A stretch of DNA of 13,393 bases, taken from contig WQVB01000014.1 of assembly GCA_009781815.1 (NCBI GenBank), forward strand, positions 1-13,393, in the 5' to 3' direction. The first letter of the stretch is position 1; each line of letters opens with the position of its first letter. This DNA comes from Defluviitaleaceae bacterium. GTDB lineage: Bacteria; Bacillota; Clostridia; Lachnospirales; WRAX01. The translations under genes and the position numbers were made by a program. The notes under the pieces were generated by a model, which saw only the letters and a list, made by a program, of their open reading frames with translations, searched no databases and was not told the origin of the DNA. This document shows positions 1 to 6,046 of this stretch, piece after piece.

Positions 1-483
1 ATAAACCTGCTGCGGGAGGGCCTAGACATCCCCGAGGTGGCACTTGTGGCTATTTTAGATACTGATAAAGAGGGCTACCTCCGCTCCGAAACCTCCCTGG
101 TGCAAACCATAGGTAGAGCCGCTAGAAACAGCGACGGCAGGGTTATAATGTATGCCGACCGCATAACCCGCTCTATGGAATATGCCATTAGCGAAACCGC
201 CCGCAGGCGAGGCATCCAAATGGCATATAACGAGGCAAACGGCATCACCCCCCAAACCATCCACAAAAAAGTTCACGATATCATCCAAGCCACAACGTCA
301 GTAGCAACTCCAAAAAAGAAAGACGGCAAGCTGGCAAAAGACCCAGAATCCATGGATAGAGCAGAGCTTATAGCCCACATAAAAGGGCTTGAAAAACAAA
401 TGAAGCAAGCAGCGGCAGACCTTAACTTTGAAGTCGCCGCCATGCTACGGGATAAGGTGCTGCAAGCTAAGAAGATGTTGTAA
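1..483 (+). CDS. uvrB: UvrABC system protein B, C-terminal part (5' end outside window)
   Basis: DNA damage-recognition helicase of nucleotide excision repair. UvrB takes over the lesion from UvrA and recruits the UvrC nuclease. The frame is open from base 1 and 160 residues are visible; the family is usually about 650-680 aa. The visible part starts in the helicase core (INLLREGLDIPEV), followed by helicase motif VI (QTIGRAARN). It ends with the UVR motif (about 364-474: AELI, LEKQMKQAA, LNFEVAAMLRD), the helical hairpin that binds UvrC. The reading continues upstream of any internal start, so an apparent start at 37 (GTG) is not real. The stop TAA is followed after 16 nt by the methyltransferase gene instead of uvrA, its usual neighbour in Firmicutes. 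Identification is very secure from the motif order. Confidence 0.97.
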   Translation: MNLLREGLDIPEVALVAILDTDKEGYLRSETSLVQTIGRAARNSDGRVIMYADRITRSMEYAISETARRRGIQMAYNEANGITPQTIHKKVHDIIQATTSVATPKKKDGKLAKDPESMDRAELIAHIKGLEKQMKQAAADLNFEVAAMLRDKVLQAKKML

Positions 484-499
484 GAAAAGGAGGGTATGT

Positions 500-1477
500 G
501 TGGATAAGATAAAATTTATAGATTTGTTCGCTGGCATAGGTGGCATAAGGTTAGGCTTTGAAGCACATGGCATGGAATGTGTCTTCTCATCAGAGTGGGA
601 TAAATTTGCCGCCCAAACCTATGCTACTAACTTTGGAGAAGCCCCGCATGGGGACATCACAAAAGTTGCATCTAGCGAAATTCCTAATCACCATATATTG
701 GCGGGCGGATTTCCTTGTCAGCCCTTTAGCACAATTGGCAAAAGACAGGGCTTTGAACATGAAACACAAGGTAATTTGTTTTTTGAGATTTTGAGAATTT
801 TAAACGACAAGCAACCCAATGCATTTTTATTAGAGAATGTGCCAGGCATACGCACCATTGAGAGAGGCAAGGCTTTTGAAGCCATTTTAGAAGAATTAGA
901 TGCAGCGGGTTATTATACAACAGACCTCGACCTAAACGCATCAGATTATGGTGTGCCACAAAAGCGTAATCGTGTGTATTTTGTTGGTGTTCATAAAGAT
1001 TATGATAAGAAGTTTAACTATCAAAAACCTAAAGCATCCTATCAAAGTATCGGCAAGTTTGTAGAAAAAAGTGCAGAAGGCTATGCAATATCTGACCATA
1101 TCATAGAGAAATATCTGTTCAAAAAACAAGACGGCCGACCAGAAATTATAGATGAAACATCAGATATAGCCGTCAAAACTCTATGCTCTACCTATCATAA
1201 AATACAACGCTTAACAGGCACCTTTGTAAAAGATAGCGGGCGGATACGCCTTCTAACAGAGGGTGAGTGTAAGGCCATCATGGGCTTTCCCTCATCCTTC
1301 AAGTTCCCCGTGTCGAGGACGCAAATGTACAGGCAGATGGGCAATAGTGTAGCTGTGCCAGTTATCAAATCTATAGCCTATCAGCTCAAAGAGTTCATAA
1401 CAACAAATGGTGAAGGTTATTCAAAAGATGTCAATGAGGAGGACGCTAGATGGCTGCAAACAACATTACTCAGTTAG
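500..1477 (+). CDS. DNA (cytosine-5-)-methyltransferase of a type II R-M system
   Basis: Transfers a methyl group from S-adenosylmethionine to C5 of cytosine in a specific DNA site, protecting it from the endonuclease encoded next. All C5-MTase motifs are in canonical order in 325 aa: I (DLFAGIGG, residues 8-15), IV (GGFPCQPFS, catalytic Cys73), VI (ENV, Glu112), VIII (QKRNR, from residue 154), IX (RLLTEGECKAIMGFP, about 250) and X (YRQMGNS, about 278). The stretch between VIII and IX (about 165-248) is the target-recognition region; I cannot read the site from it. I chose GTG at 500 because AGGAGGG at 488-494 lies 5 nt upstream and motif I then falls at the N-terminus as usual. An upstream ATG at 428 would add 24 Cys/Lys/Arg-rich residues inside uvrB. 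Base composition is visibly more AT-rich than uvrB and uvrA, suggesting acquisition. Confidence 0.95.
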   Translation: MDKIKFIDLFAGIGGIRLGFEAHGMECVFSSEWDKFAAQTYATNFGEAPHGDITKVASSEIPNHHILAGGFPCQPFSTIGKRQGFEHETQGNLFFEILRILNDKQPNAFLLENVPGIRTIERGKAFEAILEELDAAGYYTTDLDLNASDYGVPQKRNRVYFVGVHKDYDKKFNYQKPKASYQSIGKFVEKSAEGYAISDHIIEKYLFKKQDGRPEIIDETSDIAVKTLCSTYHKIQRLTGTFVKDSGRIRLLTEGECKAIMGFPSSFKFPVSRTQMYRQMGNSVAVPVIKSIAYQLKEFITTNGEGYSKDVNEEDARWLQTTLLS

Positions 1478-2040
1478 GGCTTATACGAGAGCTTTTTGAG
1501 AAAAACCCTAATAGAGATGTACCCCACACCGAGGCGGTGGATTGGCTAACTAATGAATGGCTCAATAGAACAGGTGCAGTCTTTCGAGACCCTGATAGAG
1601 GTATTAGGAGTTTACACCAAAAAGGGTTCTTGATAAAAGTTGCTAAAGGAATTTATAGATATGACCCTCAAGTAGCACATACGAGAGGTGATTTGGAAGA
1701 TTTCACTTCTAAACAAAAGCAGGAAATTCTAAAACGTGATGACTATAAATGCGTTATATGCGGAGCAGGCAAGAAGGATGGGGTTGAGCTTCACGTTGAC
1801 CACATCAAGCCGAGAGATAAAGGCGGCAAAGCCGTTATAGAGAATGGTCAAGTTTTGTGTAGCATGCATAATTTTAGAAAGAAAAATCTAGGCCAAACCG
1901 AGACTGGTAAGAAGATGTTTATTGGCTTTTATGAATATGCTAAAAAGTTTAATGATGAAGATTTATTGAAACTTTCAACTCAAGTTTTAGAATTTTACGA
2001 AGAAAATGGCATCAACGGTCATATAGTCTGGAAGAAATAA
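1450..2040 (+). CDS. HNH endonuclease, probable restriction enzyme partner of the upstream methyltransferase
   Basis: A 196-aa protein, likely the restriction endonuclease of this type II system. Residues about 1-75 look like a winged-helix DNA-binding module (…VDWLTNEWLNRTG…, RSLHQKGFLIKVAKGIYRYDP). The C-terminal half is a ββα-metal HNH nuclease: CVIC at 101-104, the VDHIKP core with Asp117/His118, a middle Asn in IENGQVLC, and C-S-M-H-N at 137-141. The structural zinc set is therefore Cys-Cys…Cys-His instead of four Cys. The ATG at 1450 has a GAGGAGG-type site at 1436-1442. The gene overlaps the methyltransferase by 28 nt, which would couple restriction to prior methylase synthesis. It is AT-rich like its partner. 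The HNH fold is clear; the restriction role rests on the overlap. A standalone HNH protein of another role is the alternative. Confidence 0.85.
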   Translation: MAANNITQLGLIRELFEKNPNRDVPHTEAVDWLTNEWLNRTGAVFRDPDRGIRSLHQKGFLIKVAKGIYRYDPQVAHTRGDLEDFTSKQKQEILKRDDYKCVICGAGKKDGVELHVDHIKPRDKGGKAVIENGQVLCSMHNFRKKNLGQTETGKKMFIGFYEYAKKFNDEDLLKLSTQVLEFYEENGINGHIVWKK

Positions 2041-2059
2041 ATTTAGGAGTAAATGAATA

Positions 2060-4885
2060 ATGCAAAAAATAGTGATAAAAGGTGCAAGAGAAAACAATTT
2101 AAAAAATATAGACCTAGAGATTCCAAGGGATGCTTTGGTTGTTTTTACAGGCGTTTCCGGCTCCGGCAAGTCTAGCCTTGCTTTTGAGACCCTTTATGCC
2201 GAGGGGCAGAGGCGTTATATGGAGAGCTTATCAAGCTATGCCCGCCAGTTTTTAGGGCAGATGGAAAAGCCTGATGTAGACAGTATTGATGGCCTCTCCC
2301 CTGCTATATCTATCGACCAAAAGAGCACCAACCAAAACCCCCGCTCTACCGTGGGCACCGTAACGGAGATTTATGACTACCTCCGCCTGCTTTATGCCCG
2401 TGTTGGCACGCCTCATTGCCCAACTTGCGGCAAAGAGATTGTACGCCAATCTATCGACCAAATTGTGGATAAGATACTTGAGCTGCCCGAGGGCAGTCGT
2501 ATACAGCTTTTGGCCCCCGTGGTGCGTGATAGAAAGGGCGAGCATCAAAAGGTGTTTGAAGAAGCCCAGCGTGATGGATACTCTCGTGTGCGTGTTAATG
2601 GGGAGATTTTAGAGCTTGCAGAGGGCATCAAGCTTAGCAAAACCAAACGCCACAATATCGAGGTTGTGGTGGATAGAATAGTTGTTAAAGCTGGTATAGA
2701 GGCTCGCCTCTCTCAATCCGTGGAAACGGTGATGGGGCTAACGGATGGGGTGATGATGGTAGATGTTAACGGCGACGAAATCCTCAACTTCTCTCAAAAC
2801 TTTGCCTGCCCAGACCACGGCGTGTCTCTCGCCAGCATAGAGCCTCGCATGTTTTCTTTCAACAACCCTCAAGGGGCTTGTGGAGAGTGTGCTGGCCTTG
2901 GCTACAAAATGGAGTTTGACCCTGAGCTGGTTATACCTGATGATAGCCTGTCTATATCTCATGGGGCTATAGCCGCTATGGGCTTTGGGCAAACGGTTAT
3001 GGATAAAAACAGCTGGGGCATCGCCAATGTGTTTGAATCCCTCGCTAAGCATTATGGCTTTAAATTGACAACACCTTTCAAAAAGCTGCCAATAGAGATA
3101 CGCAATATCGTGCTATATGGCACAGATGGCGAGGCTATACCTATAGAATATGGCAGCGGTAGGTATATGAACGAATTTGAAGGGGTTATAAACATCCTCA
3201 GTCGCCGCTATAAAGAGACCACAAGCGACTGGGCAAGGCAGCAATATGACACGCTGATAACTAATATAGAGTGCCCATGTTGTAAGGGCAAACGCCTCCG
3301 CCCTGAGATTTTAGCGGTTACAATTGCTGATGTAAACATTGCAGATATCACCACTATGCCTGTGGCAAATTTGGCGAAATTCTTTAAAGAGCTTACTCTA
3401 AGTGATGTTCAAATGTCTATTGCAGACCGCATCCTCAAAGAAATAAATGCTCGTGCTGGCTTTCTGGTGGATGTGGGGTTGGAGTATTTGACCCTTGCCC
3501 GCTCTGCAGCTACCCTTTCGGGTGGTGAGGCACAACGTATACGCCTTGCAACCCAAATAGGCAGCGGCCTTGTAGGGGTTGTGTATATTTTGGACGAGCC
3601 TTCAATCGGTCTTCACCAGCGAGACAATGATAAGCTCCTAAAAACCCTAAAACACCTGCGAGACCTTGGTAACACCCTTATTGTGGTGGAGCATGACGAA
3701 GACACCATGCTGGAGGCAGACCATATTGTAGACATAGGCCCAGGTGCAGGCTACCACGGGGGGCATATAGTCTACTCAGGTGATGTGGCTGGCATTTTGA
3801 AAGACAAAGACAGCCTAACAGGTGCATATATGAGTGGCCGCAAGGCGATAGAAGTGCCTAAAAACCGCCGCCCTATCACCGACAAAAAGCTCCTCATCAC
3901 AGGTGCGGCTGAAAACAACCTTAAAAATATTAATGTAGAGCTGCCCCTTGGGGTGCTTGTGGCTGTTACAGGCGTTAGTGGTAGTGGCAAAAGCTCGCTG
4001 ATTAATGAGATTTTGTATAAAAGGCTTGCTAGAGATTTAAACCGAGCCAAAGGCAAGCCTGGCAAGCATGCAGATATTGAAGGTCAAAAAGAGCATCTTG
4101 ACAAAATAATAAATATAGACCAAAGCCCAATAGGCCGCACCCCACGCTCTAACCCCGCCACCTACACTGGCTTGTTTGATTTGGTGCGTGATGTGTTTAC
4201 CCAAACGCCAGAGGCTAAGGTGAGAGGCTATCAAAAAGGTCGCTTTTCTTTTAACGTAAAGGGCGGCAGGTGTGAGGCCTGCCACGGGGATGGTATAATA
4301 AAGATAGAGATGCACTTCCTCCCCGATGTGTTTGTGCCTTGTGAGATTTGCGGCGGCAAGCGGTATAATCGTGAAACTTTGGAGGTTAAATACAAAGGCA
4401 AAACCATCTTTGATGTGCTAGATATGACAGTTGAGAGTGCCTTGGTTTTCTTTGAAAACCTGCCCCGTTTGAGGGAAAAGATACAAACCTTGTATGATGT
4501 GGGGCTAAGCTATATAAAGCTTGGGCAATCATCCACAACCTTATCTGGCGGAGAGGCACAGCGTGTTAAGCTGGCTACTGAGCTATCTAAACGAGCTACA
4601 GGCCGCACCATTTATGTGTTAGATGAGCCAACGACGGGGCTGCATGTGGCGGATGTTCACAAGCTTGTGGACATCCTCCAAACCTTGACAGATGGCGGCA
4701 ACAGCGTGGTTGTTATTGAGCATAACCTTGACGTTATAAAAGCTGCCGACCATATAATCGACATGGGGCCTGAAGGGGGCGATGGCGGCGGTATGGTTAT
4801 AGCCCAAGGTACACCCGAAGAGGTGGCAAAGGTTAAGAAATCATACACGGGGCATTATTTGAAGAAGGTGCTTAAGAAAAAGTAG
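2060..4885 (+). CDS. uvrA: UvrABC system protein A (excinuclease ATPase subunit)
   Basis: Dimeric ABC-type ATPase that scans DNA for bulky lesions and loads UvrB. The 941-aa length matches the family. Two ATPase modules are seen: Walker A GVSGSGKSS at residue 31 and again at 638; ABC signatures LSGGEAQR at about 486 and 828; Walker B/D-loops ILDEPSIGLH and VLDEPTTGLH. The zinc sites are C250-x2-H253…C274-x2-C277 (second ligand His, an accepted variant from memory) and C738-x2-C741…C761-x2-C764. The UvrB-contact region with its conserved DQKS…NPRSTVGT segment follows the first Walker A. The ATG at 2060 has AGGAG at 2045-2049. It starts 19 nt after the HNH gene, with no room for a convincing own promoter, so expression probably reads through from uvrB and the R-M genes. 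Codon use and G+C return to those of uvrB. Confidence 0.98.
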   Translation: MQKIVIKGARENNLKNIDLEIPRDALVVFTGVSGSGKSSLAFETLYAEGQRRYMESLSSYARQFLGQMEKPDVDSIDGLSPAISIDQKSTNQNPRSTVGTVTEIYDYLRLLYARVGTPHCPTCGKEIVRQSIDQIVDKILELPEGSRIQLLAPVVRDRKGEHQKVFEEAQRDGYSRVRVNGEILELAEGIKLSKTKRHNIEVVVDRIVVKAGIEARLSQSVETVMGLTDGVMMVDVNGDEILNFSQNFACPDHGVSLASIEPRMFSFNNPQGACGECAGLGYKMEFDPELVIPDDSLSISHGAIAAMGFGQTVMDKNSWGIANVFESLAKHYGFKLTTPFKKLPIEIRNIVLYGTDGEAIPIEYGSGRYMNEFEGVINILSRRYKETTSDWARQQYDTLITNIECPCCKGKRLRPEILAVTIADVNIADITTMPVANLAKFFKELTLSDVQMSIADRILKEINARAGFLVDVGLEYLTLARSAATLSGGEAQRIRLATQIGSGLVGVVYILDEPSIGLHQRDNDKLLKTLKHLRDLGNTLIVVEHDEDTMLEADHIVDIGPGAGYHGGHIVYSGDVAGILKDKDSLTGAYMSGRKAIEVPKNRRPITDKKLLITGAAENNLKNINVELPLGVLVAVTGVSGSGKSSLINEILYKRLARDLNRAKGKPGKHADIEGQKEHLDKIINIDQSPIGRTPRSNPATYTGLFDLVRDVFTQTPEAKVRGYQKGRFSFNVKGGRCEACHGDGIIKIEMHFLPDVFVPCEICGGKRYNRETLEVKYKGKTIFDVLDMTVESALVFFENLPRLREKIQTLYDVGLSYIKLGQSSTTLSGGEAQRVKLATELSKRATGRTIYVLDEPTTGLHVADVHKLVDILQTLTDGGNSVVVIEHNLDVIKAADHIIDMGPEGGDGGGMVIAQGTPEEVAKVKKSYTGHYLKKVLKKK

Positions 4886-5100
4886 AATCACGATCCTACT
4901 CCCCTACCGTCGTCCTGATCTCCCATCTACCGTCATCCTGAGCTTGACTCAGGATCTATGTGGGTTTGGGCAGGCTTAATTGGGGTTGTATCCAGATCGA
5001 AGTAGATCCTGAGTCAAGCTCAGGATGACGGTAGGGGCGGTTCAGGATGATGTAGGAGTGGCTTAGGATTGTGGCAGGGCAATCAGAGGAGATATCAAGC
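4886..5100. repeat. Intergenic repeat island downstream of uvrA
   Basis: The 215 nt between uvrA and the GIY-YIG gene contain no supportable gene. They consist of a perfect 32-bp inverted repeat (4927-4958 and 5003-5034) set between degenerate ~21-24-nt tandem copies of its outer end. The motif ctaccgtcRtcctga occurs at 4903-4917 and 4927-4941. On the right the reverse form recurs in three steps (5018-5039, 5040-5060, 5061-5081) that decay outward. No U-run follows the long hairpin, so it is not a standard intrinsic terminator, although it may protect or process the uvrA mRNA 3' end as REP-type sequences do. Confidence 0.85.
4927..5034. repeat. Perfect 32-bp inverted repeat, type A palindromic element
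   Basis: The left arm 4927-4958 and right arm 5003-5034 are exact reverse complements over 32 nt and are separated by a 44-nt spacer. Each arm is itself a hairpin: ATCCTGAG, loop CTTGA, CTCAGGAT (left arm), an 8-bp stem with a 5-nt loop. The spacer carries GGGCAGGCTTAATTGGG (4968-4984), which recurs inverted in the element near folC. Similar GTCATCC…GGATC palindromes are dispersed in many bacterial genomes as far as I recall; I could not count copies here. Confidence 0.95.
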
Positions 5101-5455
5101 ATGAGTGCCTATGTATACTTCATGTCAAGCAAAAAATAATGTCGCTCTATACATCGGTGTTACAAGCAATCTAGAACGGCGAATATGGGAGCATCGAAAT
5201 AATGTCAATATTGATGGTTTTGCATCTAAATACAACTGCGTGAAGCTTGTGTATTTTGAGGAATATAATTCTATTGATGATGCAATTAAAAGAGAAAAGC
5301 AACTTAAAGCTTGGAAAAGGGAGTATAAAGATGCTCTTGTGAAGAAGGAAAATTCCACTTGGAGGGATTTGAGTGCAGGGTGGATGTGAATTTTGCCCTA
5401 ACCCAAGTAGATCCTGAGTCAAGCTCAGGATGACGGTAGGGGTGGCTCAGGATGA
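5000..5455. repeat. 51-nt direct repeats (5000-5050 and 5405-5455) flanking the GIY-YIG gene
   Basis: The two copies are 405 nt apart and match at 49 of 51 positions; they differ only in GGGGCGGTT versus GGGGTGGCT. Each contains the type A hairpin arm plus the start of the next tandem unit. They bracket the whole GIY-YIG gene including its ribosome binding site, so recombination between them would delete exactly that gene and leave one repeat. Confidence 0.93.
5101..5389 (+). pseudogene. Small GIY-YIG family nuclease, split by a one-base frameshift
   Basis: The intact family is a single-domain GIY-YIG protein (UPF0213/YhbQ-like) of about 90-100 aa. AGGAG at 5087-5091 lies 9 nt before ATG 5101, which encodes MSAYVYFMSSKK and then hits TAA at 5137. 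The rest of the domain (NNVALYIGVTSNLERR…, EKQLKAWKR…, WRDLS near the end) continues in the +1 frame to 5389. Dropping one A from the A6 run at 5131-5136 joins the parts into a typical 95-aa protein with the VYF (GIY) and YIG motifs, the Arg in LERR and the Glu in EKQLK. A start at GTG 5105 in the downstream frame would lack the first motif and has no good Shine-Dalgarno spacing. So this is a recent pseudogene, a sequencing error, or slippage at A6. The nuclease target is unknown. The gene sits between two copies of the palindromic repeat. Confidence 0.85.
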
Positions 5456-5503
5456 CGATGTTAGTAAAAAGTATGACAAGATACGAGAGGGGAGCAACAA
5501 ACC
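5390..5503. repeat. Type A repeat arm with tandem unit upstream of dcd
   Basis: The 32-nt arm sequence recurs at 5408-5439 in the same orientation as the right arm at 5003-5034, but here with no left partner. It is followed by a second 22-nt unit starting at 5445 (GCTCAGGATGACGATG). The rest of the gap to dcd holds only the dcd ribosome binding site. I see no clear promoter hexamers and no T-box. Confidence 0.9.
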
Positions 5504-6037
5504 ATGATACTATCAGGATTAGAAATTATAAAAAAGGCACAAGAGGGTAAAGATATTCGCATCACACCTTTTGACCCATCACAAGCGGGGCCAAACAGCT
5601 ATGACTTGCGGTTAAACAACATCTTACAAGTTTATGACATACCAGCGGGGGGGCATCTTGATATGAAAAACCCCCTACCCACCAAAGAAATCATTATCCC
5701 TGAAGAGGGCTATGTGTTACAACCTGGGCAGCTTTACCTAGGCAGCACGGTAGAGTTCACCGAGACACTAAACGGCTATGTACCTATGCTTGAAGGCCGC
5801 AGCTCTATTGGCCGCCTTGGCATGTCTATCCACGTAACTGCAGGTTTTGGAGATATTGGCTTTGCAGGCTTTTGGACGCTAGAGATCTATTGCATCCACC
5901 CTATCAAAATCTACCCAAATGAGAGAATTTGCCAAATATATTATCACAAAATCGAAGGTGATTATGAGAGCTACAAAGGCAAATACCAAGAAAACAAGGG
6001 CATACAGCCCAGTATGAAGCACGAAGACAAAATATAG
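5504..6037 (+). CDS. dcd: dCTP deaminase
   Basis: Deaminates dCTP to dUTP, feeding dTMP synthesis. At 177 aa it is close to the usual 170-195. Typical trimeric dUTPase-fold motifs are present: the NSYDLRL N-terminal strand (31-37), GRSSIGRLG (98-106, phosphate/subunit-interface loop), HVTAGFGD (110-117) and TLEI with Glu127, which aligns with the catalytic Glu of the family. The C-terminal tail YKGKYQENKGIQPS (157-170) covers the nucleotide and is of the Firmicutes style. The GFGDIGFAGF stretch resembles the type in which some relatives also hydrolyse dUTP to dUMP; I cannot decide between deaminase only and bifunctional enzyme. AGGGGAG at 5488-5494 supports ATG 5504. Its stop TAG overlaps the Shine-Dalgarno sequence of valS, so the two are co-translated. 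Confidence 0.93.
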   Translation: MILSGLEIIKKAQEGKDIRITPFDPSQAGPNSYDLRLNNILQVYDIPAGGHLDMKNPLPTKEIIIPEEGYVLQPGQLYLGSTVEFTETLNGYVPMLEGRSSIGRLGMSIHVTAGFGDIGFAGFWTLEIYCIHPIKIYPNERICQIYYHKIEGDYESYKGKYQENKGIQPSMKHEDKI

Positions 6038-6046
6038 GAGGCACAT

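Noticed and set aside
428..499. N-terminal extension of the methyltransferase from an ATG at 428
   Set aside because: It lies inside uvrB, encodes a Cys/Lys/Arg-rich stretch not found in the family, and has no ribosome site, whereas GTG 500 has AGGAGGG at the right distance.
2807..2887. Missing cysteine in the first UvrA zinc site (C-P-D-H)
   Set aside because: His replaces the second Cys, but from memory this variant is found in other Clostridia and the other three ligands are intact, so it is unlikely to signal loss of function.
4927..5034. CRISPR-like or terminator reading of the 32-bp repeat
   Set aside because: There are only two inverted arms with one spacer, with no regular direct repeat-spacer series, and no U-run after the hairpin.
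5171..5422. Frames on the - strand opposite the GIY-YIG gene
   Set aside because: Shadow of the + strand gene, running into the repeat; no family resemblance.
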